DNA from: Opitutia bacterium UBA4506 | Lineage (GTDB): Bacteria; Verrucomicrobiota; Verrucomicrobiia; Opitutales; Puniceicoccaceae | DNA: 22,744 nt | Assembly (NCBI GenBank): GCA_002388665.1 | Contig: DGMY01000048.1 | Location: 14,816-37,559, forward strand | Direction: 5' to 3' | Shown: piece after piece, positions 1 to 8,000 of the stretch | How the letters are laid out: the number at the start of each line of letters is the position of its first letter | How positions within the stretch are numbered: position 1 is the first letter of the stretch | The notes under the pieces: model-generated | The model's input: only the letters and a program-made list of their open reading frames with translations | Databases searched by the model: none | Told to the model about the DNA's origin: nothing | Made by a program: the position numbers and the translations under genes

Positions 1-205
1 GTGCTGGGGATAAACGGGTAGGAAAACCCGTTCTCCTTTACGCCGGGTTGGTGAAAAGGAGAACGGACTTTCCAGTCCGTTTCACATCGTGTGCGGAGTG
101 CCGTTCTGGGGATAAACGGGTAGGAAAACCTGTTCTCCTTTACGCTTGGTGTGGTGGAAAGGAGAACGGACTTTCCTGTCCGTTTCACGTCGTGTGCGGA
201 GCATG
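1..205. repeat. Hairpin-repeat array A (two copies of the ~102-bp family I)
   Basis: Two tandem copies begin at 9 and 111, giving a period of 102 bp. Bases 1-8 match the end of a preceding copy, so the array probably continues to the left. Each copy contains three successive inverted repeats: ACGGG/CCCGT, then a GTTCTCCTTT/AAAGGAGAAC stem, then ACGGACT/AGTCCGT with a TTCC loop. The same unit recurs at 15865 and 18425. Short reading frames through it are by-products of the repeat and are not genes. The array lies past the 3' end of the minus-strand gene that stops at 298. Confidence 0.9.
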
Positions 206-245
206 CGGTGTCCGGCTCCGCCGGATCTTGTTCTGCTCGAATTAG
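206..245. repeat. Array A terminal hairpin cap
   Basis: The array ends in a 6-bp stem, TCCGGC/GCCGGA with a TCC loop (211-225), followed by TTGTTCTGCTCGAATT. Related caps end the arrays at 16095 and about 19380. The cap lies between the array and the 3' end of the minus-strand gene at 298. On that strand it could act as a transcript-end hairpin, but there is no T-run. Confidence 0.6.
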
Positions 246-297
246 ACTGTTTTTCCCATGGGGGCAGCTTTTGCCGCTGTCCGTATAGGGGGGCTCC

Positions 298-1233
298 CTA
301 TGATCGGACGCCTTCTTGGGTTGGTACCGCCTGCAAGACCTCCTTCAGGCAATCGATCATTTCCTTCCGGAGGGGCTGCGCCTGTTCGTGAAGCCTGCGT
401 TGGAGTCTCTCGTATTCCGCTCGTCCTGCGGCGGTCTCGATGGGGACGGGATCGAAGCCGAGGGAACTGCAGTCATAGGGGCTCGCTCGCATGTCGAGTG
501 TACGTGCCTCGATGGCGAATTCGAAGCACCGCCACATGAGGTCGCTCCCCATCCAGGGCATACACTGGCCGCAGAGCTTGTAGAGGTCCATATTGGTATG
601 GAGGCATCCGCATTGTTCGTTTTCTATGCGGGTGTCTTTGCGTGGTTGGATCCGGTTGAAGGGTTTTGCTTGTTCGCTGAAGAAGCGGAACGCGTCGGAG
701 TGGCTGCAGGCGATTGGTTGACTCCGTACAAACGCGTCAGTTGCTTCCTGCCCGAGGCGGAGGGGTAGTTGTTCTGCGTGGCGGATCTCTCCTTTCTCGT
801 CTCCGCGATAGACCATCGCCCATTCGTGCATGCCGAAGCAACCAAACTGGGGAGGACGTTCGTAGACCGCCTCACAAAGGCGGAGCGCCATTTCCAGGCG
901 GTGGTGCGCGCGGGGTTCCATCGTGCTAGGATCGAGCGTGGTTCCCTCCGCGTTATGGCGATAATAGCGATGCTGATAGGTCGGCTCCTGATCGGCCCCG
1001 ATGAGGGTGAAACCGTATTGCGGGTGCCAGGCCTCCAGCTGGGTCGGTTTGATCCGATAGTAAATGAAGAGAAAGTCGTATACGGGATGAAGGGTTCGGC
1101 TCGCACGTCTCCGGCGGTAGGGCTCCGTCCACTGCGACGCACGCTCGGATTGGCGTTGCGCATAGACACGCCATACCTCCTGAGGGAGTGCCTTGCTGTG
1201 TACCGTCGTCGACTTCATCACTTTGTATTTCAC
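298..1233 (-). CDS. 3-methyladenine DNA glycosylase-like protein (family name only; activity unproven)
   Basis: This 311-residue soluble protein has no signal peptide or membrane segment. It resembles a family often named 3-methyladenine DNA glycosylase in actinobacteria and Verrucomicrobiota. Recognisable blocks are HPVYDFLFIYYRIKP near residue 50, HTNMDLYK near 212 and RTLDMRASPYD near 245. None of these is a textbook helix-hairpin-helix or AAG motif, so the enzymatic name rests on family habit. Four cysteines (208, 210, 221, 224) form a CxC plus CxxC cluster that could bind metal. The start used is GTG at 1233; an in-frame ATG at 1218 is equally possible, and neither has a clear ribosome binding site. 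The gene stands alone, divergent from the glycosyltransferase across a repeat island. Confidence 0.75.
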   Translation of the reverse strand: MKYKVMKSTTVHSKALPQEVWRVYAQRQSERASQWTEPYRRRRASRTLHPVYDFLFIYYRIKPTQLEAWHPQYGFTLIGADQEPTYQHRYYRHNAEGTTLDPSTMEPRAHHRLEMALRLCEAVYERPPQFGCFGMHEWAMVYRGDEKGEIRHAEQLPLRLGQEATDAFVRSQPIACSHSDAFRFFSEQAKPFNRIQPRKDTRIENEQCGCLHTNMDLYKLCGQCMPWMGSDLMWRCFEFAIEARTLDMRASPYDCSSLGFDPVPIETAAGRAEYERLQRRLHEQAQPLRKEMIDCLKEVLQAVPTQEGVRS

Positions 1234-1265
1234 GAATTTGTCGGATAATGTAAAGCGTCACCAAC

Positions 1266-1301
1266 GAGCCGCTTGAGTGCGGCGTGGCTTTGGCTCCACG
1301 C
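1266..1301. repeat. Double-hairpin intergenic element
   Basis: Two adjacent inverted repeats can be read here. GCCGC/GCGGC with a 6-base loop spans 1268-1283, and GCGTGG/CCACGC with an 8-base loop spans 1282-1301. They share bases, so only one can form fully at a time. The element lies in the divergent intergenic region, about 35 bp upstream of the glycosylase-like gene. It could be a dispersed intergenic repeat or a mutually exclusive RNA structure; no other copy was found in the window. Confidence 0.5.
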
Positions 1302-1330
1302 TATTCCCAGGCAATGAGCCGTTCATACGC

Positions 1331-1737
1331 GACGCTAGCTGAAGCATCGCGCTACATTGTCCGAACTGTTCGATGGGAACGTTTGCTGAAGCTGCACGCT
1401 ACGGGAGGGTGACGCTAGCTGAAGCATCGCGCTACATTGTCCGAACTGTCCGATGGGAACGTTTGCTAAAGCTGCACGCTACGGGAGGGCGACGCTAGCT
1501 GAAGCATCGCGCTACATTGTCCGAACTGTTCGATGGGAACGTTTGCTGAAGCTGCTCGCTACGGGAGGGTGACGCTAGCTGAAGCATCGCGCTACATTGT
1601 CCGAACTGTTCGATGGAAACGTTTGCTAAAGCTGCACGCTACGGGAGGGCGACGCTAGCTGAAGCATCGTGCTACATTGCCCGAACTGTTCGATGCGGAC
1701 GTTTGCTAAAGCTGCACGCCACGGGAGGGTGACGCTT
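1331..1737. repeat. Tandem array D, five exact 80-bp periods plus a stub (family II)
   Basis: Copies begin at 1331, 1411, 1491, 1571 and 1651, exactly 80 bp apart, with a truncated sixth at 1731. Each unit contains two related half-motifs, GCTAGCTGAAGCATCGCGCTAC and TTTGCTGAAGCTGCACGCTAC, which share GCT-GAAGC-GC-CTAC. The opposite-strand form of the family occurs at 15431 and 19452. The array fills the space between two divergent genes. Only scattered substitutions separate the copies, so expansion was recent or homogenisation is continuing. Confidence 0.9.
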
Positions 1738-1932
1738 GTGGTGTTTTGGATGATTCTGGACTGAGAGTATCGGAATGTGGGCCTGGATCGGTCGCGCTTT
1801 GGGGGGCTCAATGTGAAATCTCGTAAACAGCACTTGTTCCTGTCCGTTCGCTCGCATAGCAATTGATGCTAAGCGAAGGAAAGCAGTACCCGCTCTGTTG
1901 GATCCCGCTTCTTACCTCTCCACTCTTATTTT

Positions 1933-3144
1933 ATGAAAGTCTTAGTCATTGGGAAAGTTTGGCCCGAGCCTCGCTCGAGTGCGGCGGGGGCGCGAACTTT
2001 GGGGCTGATCGAGGCGTTTTTGGAGGCCGGTTGGTCGGTGACTTTTGCGACTACGGCGCAGCGCACCGAGTTTTCCGTCGATTTGAGGGCGCGGGGCATC
2101 TCGACTGAAAGGATTCAGGTCAATGACGAGTCCTTTGATGAGTGGGTTCGAGAGCTCGGACCTGATTTCGTCGTTTTTGACCGGTATATGGTCGAGGAGC
2201 AGTTCGGCTGGCGCATCGAGAAAGTCTGCCCGGATGCCCTGCGCATTCTCGACACCATCGATCTCCATTGTCTGCGGCTCGCCCGTGAGCAGCAGTTGAA
2301 GCAGGGTGGGGCGCTGGATCTTTTCAATGAGGTGGCACTTCGTGAGATTGCGGCGATCTTTCGTTCCGATCTTAGCCTGATGATTTCGGAGTTTGAAATC
2401 GAATGCCTGGAATCGGTCTTTCAAGTGCCCTCCGAGCAGTTGGCTTACCTTCCGCTGATGGTAGAGGGTCCGTTGCCGTCCGCCGTCCCGTATGAAGATC
2501 GAAAGGACTTTGTGATGATCGGCAGCTACCTTCACGCCCCCAATTGGGATGCGGTTCGCTGGTGCTGTGCCGACATATGGCCCATCATCCGCCAAAAGTT
2601 GCCCAAGGCGGAGCTGCACCTCTACGGCTCGTATGAGCCCGAGAAGGCGCGTCAGTTGGAGAATGCTGCCAAAGGGGTCCATTTTCGCGGCCGAGCGGAG
2701 CATGCCCTGGAAACGATGGAGCGCTACCGGGTAAATCTTGCGCCCCTACGTTTCGGTGCGGGGCAGAAGGGAAAGGTCGCGGACGGCTTTTGTTCGGGAA
2801 CACCGACGGTGGTCACCCCGATCGCTGCCGAATCCATGAACGGCTGTATTGACTGGGGCTGTCCAATCTCCGCCGATGTGAACGCTTTCGCGCAAGCCGC
2901 GGTCGACGTCTACACCGATCCAGAGTCATGGGAAAAAGTGCAGCAGCAGGGCTTTCGAATTGTCGAAGAGCGCTTTCTTGCCCGAGAGTGGAAACCGCGG
3001 CTGATCGATCGTATGATTTCCATGAATACGGAAAGCCGTCACAGGCAATTCGTGGGACGGATGCTTCGCCACCATCACCACCGCAGCACCGAATACATGA
3101 GTCGCTGGATTGAGGCGAAGAACCGATTGGGCGGAGGCGGGTGA
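1933..3144 (+). CDS. Glycosyltransferase family 1 (GT-B fold, GT4-like)
   Basis: This 403-residue cytoplasmic protein is a probable retaining sugar transferase that uses an activated sugar nucleotide. It begins MKVLVIGKVWPEPRSSAAG, an N-terminal Rossmann strand and loop typical of GT-B enzymes. The second domain starts near residue 196 with GSYLHAPNWDAVRW, matching the Glyco_trans_1_4 pattern. The nucleotide-sugar loop follows at about 272-304, with PLRFGAGQKGKV and then TPIAAES, where E300 is the expected family glutamate. The C-terminus is basic with an HHHH run. The start is the ATG at 1933, since the frame upstream is short and no strong Shine-Dalgarno is visible. The acceptor cannot be deduced because no other polysaccharide gene is near. 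Bases 1738-1932 upstream show nothing recognisable beyond ordinary intergenic sequence. Confidence 0.85.
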   Translation: MKVLVIGKVWPEPRSSAAGARTLGLIEAFLEAGWSVTFATTAQRTEFSVDLRARGISTERIQVNDESFDEWVRELGPDFVVFDRYMVEEQFGWRIEKVCPDALRILDTIDLHCLRLAREQQLKQGGALDLFNEVALREIAAIFRSDLSLMISEFEIECLESVFQVPSEQLAYLPLMVEGPLPSAVPYEDRKDFVMIGSYLHAPNWDAVRWCCADIWPIIRQKLPKAELHLYGSYEPEKARQLENAAKGVHFRGRAEHALETMERYRVNLAPLRFGAGQKGKVADGFCSGTPTVVTPIAAESMNGCIDWGCPISADVNAFAQAAVDVYTDPESWEKVQQQGFRIVEERFLAREWKPRLIDRMISMNTESRHRQFVGRMLRHHHHRSTEYMSRWIEAKNRLGGGG

Positions 3145-3167
3145 GGCTTTTTCGCATTTCGGGACAG

Positions 3168-3270
3168 GGAAATATTGACCCCTCTCGAAGGTCCGCTTCT
3201 GAGTCCGCTCCGACGGATTTGCTCTCATAGAGACCACAAAGTTTACGGAGGGCTTGGTTGATGTCGGTAT
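3168..3270. repeat. 103-bp direct repeat, left copy
   Basis: This segment matches 4589-4691 in the same orientation at 98 of 103 positions, and the match ends sharply on both sides. It begins 23 bp after the glycosyltransferase stop and ends 41 bp before the preferred start of the helix-turn-helix gene. On the minus strand both copies read openly as LRKLCGLYESKSVGADSEAD, so they may preserve the end of a lost gene. I do not recognise that peptide. Confidence 0.9.
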
Positions 3271-3311
3271 TTTGCTTGAGTATTTGCAATTCGCGAATAG
3301 CGTACAACCAG

Positions 3312-3830
3312 ATGATCAAACCTCAGGATATTTTTGTCGGACTGGATCTTTGTCGTGGCGAGCAGGGGAGGGGGACTTACGCAGAGCGTGGAGAGCGCTT
3401 GAGTATGAGTGCTTCCGAGGTGCATGCTGCGGTTGGCCGACTGGGTCAGGCCCGCTTGTTGGATCCAGAGTCGAAAAGCGTGCGTCGGAAGTCGTTTATG
3501 GAGTTTCTGGAGCACGGTGTTCCTTACGTATTCGCTGTGCACACTGGAGAAGTCACAAGGGGGATACCGACTGCATGGGCCGCCCCGGTATTGGCAAACC
3601 AGATTGTTCAAGGCGGTAGCCTTCCTCCGGTCTGGGCAGATCCGAACGGAAAGACCGAAGGGGTTTCGCTGCGACCGCTATACCGAAGCGTTCCGAAAGC
3701 CTCCCGTGCGAACCCGGACCTTTATGATTTGCTGGCTCTCGTGGATGCTCTTAGGATCGGCCGAGTGAGGGAGAGGGAAATCGCCAAGACGATGCTGAAT
3801 AAGAAACTCAAGGATTATGCCACCGCTTAA
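3312..3830 (+). CDS. Winged-helix-like partner of a nucleotidyltransferase (putative antitoxin or regulator)
   Basis: This 172-residue protein begins MIKPQDIFVGLDLCR. The first 55 or so residues look like a helix-turn-helix, including TYAERGERLSMSASEV and AVGRLGQARLLD. A conserved-looking middle contains LEHGVPYVFAVHTGEVTRG and AAPVLANQI, and the C-terminus has LYDLLALVDALRIGR. From memory, proteins of this type occur in many bacteria directly upstream of an AbiEii/MNT-type nucleotidyltransferase; the pairing suggests antitoxin or autoregulator, but that is inference. An upstream in-frame ATG at 3258 lies inside the direct repeat and would add 18 unrelated residues, so 3312 is preferred. The 3' end overlaps the next gene by 14 bp, implying translational coupling. 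Confidence 0.75.
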   Translation: MIKPQDIFVGLDLCRGEQGRGTYAERGERLSMSASEVHAAVGRLGQARLLDPESKSVRRKSFMEFLEHGVPYVFAVHTGEVTRGIPTAWAAPVLANQIVQGGSLPPVWADPNGKTEGVSLRPLYRSVPKASRANPDLYDLLALVDALRIGRVREREIAKTMLNKKLKDYATA

Positions 3831-4506
3831 CATCGGAGCCTTGCGGGCTGTTGCGAATAATTTAGATCCTCTTGAACTGAATTATGCATTTACCGGAGGA
3901 GCTGTTGTAAATCTACTACTGGATGATCCCGAGATGGGGCCCGCTAGGCCGACGGACGATGTCGACGTTATCGTAGAGGTCGTGAGTGATGAGTTCTATG
4001 CTGGGATTGAGAAAGCTTTACGAGAAGCAGGGTTTGAGAACGACATTTACGGGCCTCTGTGCCGATGGCGTTTGGGGAGCCTCGTAGTCGATATTATGCC
4101 AACTAGCGGCGACCGCTACGGACTAAACTCTCAATGGTTTCCCGAGGCATTGGAAACCGCTGGGATTGTGGAATACGGGCACACAAAGCTACGGATCGTT
4201 TCACCGATTGGATTTCTCACGACAAAGTATTTGACGTTCATTGAAAGGGGGGAGGGGGATTTTCATGGGAGCCACGATCTGGAGGACTTTATCACCGTCA
4301 TAGATGGGAGAGATTCTATCGTTGATGAGATCGATACCTCGAGGAAAGATTTCCGGGATTACCTCATTGGCGGCATGCGGACTCTCCTTTCCGAATCGGA
4401 TTTTCAAGAAGCGCTGCCAGGTTTTTTGAGAGGCGACTGGGCGAGCCAGGCTCGCCTACCTCTGCTTCGCACGAAACTGCAGCAAATCGAGGCCCTTGGG
4501 GATTGA
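3817..4506 (+). CDS. AbiEii/MNT-type nucleotidyltransferase (putative toxin)
   Basis: This 229-residue protein has the core of a minimal nucleotidyltransferase: a G27-G28 motif, then PTDDVDVIVEV with metal-binding D48 and D50, and a third carboxylate at D92 in LVVDIMPTS. All catalytic positions look intact. Known relatives (AbiEii, MenT, MntA) modify tRNA or a partner protein with nucleotides in toxin-antitoxin and anti-phage systems; the substrate here is unknown. A second conserved block is GDFHGSHDLEDFITVIDGR near residue 146, typical of this subfamily. Translation starts at an ATG inside the upstream gene, preceded by AAGGA at short spacing. Bases 4507-4588 downstream hold no obvious terminator. 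Confidence 0.85.
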   Translation: MPPLNIGALRAVANNLDPLELNYAFTGGAVVNLLLDDPEMGPARPTDDVDVIVEVVSDEFYAGIEKALREAGFENDIYGPLCRWRLGSLVVDIMPTSGDRYGLNSQWFPEALETAGIVEYGHTKLRIVSPIGFLTTKYLTFIERGEGDFHGSHDLEDFITVIDGRDSIVDEIDTSRKDFRDYLIGGMRTLLSESDFQEALPGFLRGDWASQARLPLLRTKLQQIEALGD

Positions 4507-4588
4507 CGGATGAATGGCCCGGGTTCGGGAGTCGATGCTAATGGACCATTTGTCTTTGAGGCAGGCGTTCTTTGGGGGGGATATCGAC

Positions 4589-4691
4589 GGAAAAATTGAC
4601 CCCTCTCGAAGGTCCGCTTCTGAGTCCGCTCCGACGGATTTGCTCTCATAGAGACCACAAAGCTTACGGAGGGCTTGGTCGTTGCCGGTAT
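4589..4691. repeat. 103-bp direct repeat, right copy
   Basis: This is the second copy of the element at 3168-3270, offset by 1421 bp, with five substitutions. It begins 82 bp past the nucleotidyltransferase stop. Three of the five differences lie in the last 15 bp. The two copies bracket the helix-turn-helix/nucleotidyltransferase pair exactly. The following stretch, 4692-5077, contains no gene or element I can support. Confidence 0.9.
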
Positions 4692-5077
4692 CGATTGTTT
4701 TGAAAGGCCGAGGCATTCCCGCCCGGATTCATTCCTCGTCGGCTGAAGTGAGCCTCTCGGCGGCCCTGTTTTGCCTCTCGGTTTCCTCTGTGAGCCCCGC
4801 GCCTATGTGAGAGGAAACGGAGTTCTTCCCGGTCTTGATTTACTTGCCTGCGTTCATCAGGAGGGAGGGCATCTTTTGACCCGCCGTCACACGGATCTTT
4901 GTTTTTTGCGGCGGGCCCCAGTTCGAGTGAGTGACTCTTTTTTGTAACGACTGGTCCCCGACAAGATTGGCAGCGGTCTCGGCTGACCCTGTCGAGCGCT
5001 AGAAGAATGAGTAGCGTCACCACTTTTAGGTTGGGAGCCCATTGCGAGCGCAGTTCGAAGGTTGGTGGGTACGGTGC

Positions 5078-8000
5078 CTATTCTTTCTTGCGGGAGAAAC
5101 CACAGCCCAGTGCTCCGAGGAGGAGGAAGGCGACGACGGCGATCCACCAGCTGCTTTCGCTTGCGGATTGGCGGGTAGGTTCGGTTTGGAAACGGACGTT
5201 CAGTTCGGCCCAGGGGTCGACGGCCACTACGCGTTGGAGGCGGATGAAATGAGTGGCTGCGGGCACGCTGAGATCGAACTGCGCGGGCGAAGGGAGAGCT
5301 GCGTTTTGTTGCTCGATCAATTGCTGGACGACGGCGGCAAGGCCTTCTGCGGATTGGGCGGATTGGACGGGGATGGCCCCGCTTTGGCTCTCCATCTGGG
5401 CCATGGCATTTATGTTGCCCGATACGTTGGCGACTTTGGAGCGCCTTTGGTTGAGTCCCGATAGGGCTTGCTGCTTGCGCACTTCGTTCCACTGGACGAG
5501 AGCATCGGCGTTGAAACTAGCATCGTTGAGGGAGAGATTGTAGGCGGATTCGAAGGCTCGGTTGGCATCCTGGGTCTTCCCCTGCTGGAGGAGAGAGTTT
5601 CCGAGACCGTAGAGCTCCCGGGCCGAATCGATGTTGTTGTCGGCAATGGCAAGGCTCGATCCGACACCCTTGCCGTCGTGCGGGCGGGTTACGATGCCCG
5701 CGAGGTTCAGGGTGGTCTCTAGGGTCTCTGCGGGGACCCGCCACTCTTGAGGCGCGTGAACCAGCCACTCAATGTTTTCGAGAGGAAGGCCGAGGTCGGG
5801 TAGTGATAGGTTTTGTGTCTCGGTAGAGGTGCGCGAGAGAGGGCGATCGTGCGTGGCGGTGATCAGGCGGACCTCGGTCTCGGCTCCGGAGACTGAGCTC
5901 TTCGCCAGCGGGATGAGGATCTCCTCTCCATCTTCCCAAAGGCGTACGTTTTGCCCGTTGACGAATGCGGACCAGAGGGTTGTCTCCTCCTGTAGACGGA
6001 TGGGGAGGTAGCGTTGATTCTGGGTTTGCAGGCGAACGACGGTTTCCGTGAGCGCAATTCCGGTCTCGGCGAGGATGGTGCGGGCATTGACCGCGAGGAC
6101 GCGCGCTTTGAGAAGAGACTCCGATTCGCCGAGATTGCGGACGGCAAAGTGGATGGGCTGGCCGGGTTCGGTGAGGCGGAAGACCAGGCCGGAGGCGGGG
6201 GCCTGGGTTCGGCCTCGAAGCCGATCGGGAATGTTGCTCCAGAGGGCTCGATTGTTCTCGGCCGACGGGTCCGGGGTGAGGTCGAGTCGTGGGTTTGTGA
6301 ATACGGATGCGTAAGCGGTGTATCGGTCGGAGTTCTGGAGATAGGGAAGGTTCAGGGGCCAATCCTCGTTTTGCGGGACCGCTTCCGTGAAGTAGTGGAC
6401 CGTGAGGGATGAGGTGCCGATGATGCGGCGGTCGAAAACAATTTTCCAGGTCGAAGGGTCGTCGGGGCTTTCTTGGCGAAAGTGCGAGAGATGGGGATGC
6501 TCGACCACGAGGGAGCTGTGGCCCTCCGGGACGGTCAGCAGGAGTTCCTTGACTCCGGCGTTCTCGATGTCGAGGGCGAAGACGATCCGGTGTTCGACGC
6601 GGCTCGAGTCGACTGTGACGCGGGCGAGGCTCTGGGTCTCAATCCACGGACTGAGTTTCTCGATTGAATAGGACGCTTCCCAATTTTTCGCGAGGAGTCG
6701 GATCAGGTGTCCGCCCGGTTTGCGGATGCCTTGACTCTGCGGGTCAAGCTGTAGGGCGGCGCTTTGCGGGTCGACCGTGACCTTGAGTCCCAGTTCAGGG
6801 GAAATTTGATAGAGGCCGGACTCGCGGGCCACCCGGGCGAATCGGATAGCTGGGAGCGGTCCATCTTCGAGTCGGTCGGCCCCAGGGCCGCTGAAGGTGA
6901 GTGCGAGCTGGAGAGAGCCGAGGACTTTTTGCTGAAAATGAAGGATAATCTCGAGACCCTCATCCGTGGTGTCCTTAGTCCAGTAGGCTAGGTTGGTCGC
7001 GGAAATGTTTTCGACATCAAAGGGCGCCGGAACGGCGAAGCGCATGGAGAAGAGTCCGGCCTTCTCAACTGTGGCGGTTCCTTGGAAGCTGAGAAGGGTC
7101 CGGTCTTCGCCGAGGGAAAGGTTTTGCCGGGCTTCGATGTGGATCTCGGGTTCGACTCCGCGGGCGGTGAAGGCGAGCGCGGGCTCGTCCTGTCCAAACC
7201 GGAAACGTTCGCGGACGCTGAGGGTTTCCCCGACCATCTGGACGAGTGCTGGGTCGATGGAACTGTCATTGCCGCCTGGAGACATGGCCTTCGGGGTCAC
7301 TCCGGTCACTTCGACCTCGGAGGGCGTGGCGAGGAGGACAGAGCCGAGGGATGATTCCACATCAGCGATGCGAGGAATCTCGAGGGTTGTCTCGTAGGGG
7401 AGATTGGACTTCACCATTTCGGTTACAACCCGGATGGTGAACGGGGTGGATACCGGCTCTGAGGCGAGGACCTGCAGCGACCCCGTCTCCGGATTAAACC
7501 GCCAGGTGTGATTGCGGTTCGCCTCGACGTGGGTGACGATTTGCGATTCGGGAACGTCGATGGAAAAGGCTGATGATTGTCCTTGGGCGAAGGAGAGGTG
7601 GAAGCGATGCTCGCCGATCACGACGCCACTGATCGGGACATAGACATGTTTCGATTCGCTGAAAAAGCGCAGGGGTTCTTTGGCTGGATCGCGTTTTGCG
7701 GGGGACCAGGATAGATCGGGAAGGGTCCCGACGCGGAAGGTCAGTTCGAGGCGTTGGCCGTCATGGCTTTCCCGGATGTCGACCGCCTCTTTTGATTGGA
7801 GGGTCAGGCGCCCCAAGCCCTTGCCGCTGAGGGTGGCCTTTTGGATCAGGGCGGGTCCAACGGCGAGGGTTACGGTCCGCGAGTTGCCCTCGGCCTGGGA
7901 TTCCCAGAGAGCTTCCATCCGGATTGGATGGGTGCCGTCACTCTTAGCTCGCGCCAACAGAGAGCCCTCCGCCGTGCGGACCAGCTCAATGGCATCCGCG

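Noticed and set aside
4925..4943. Possible plus-strand terminator, GAGT/ACTC followed by six T
   Set aside because: The stem is only four base pairs and lies over 400 bp past the nearest plus-strand gene.
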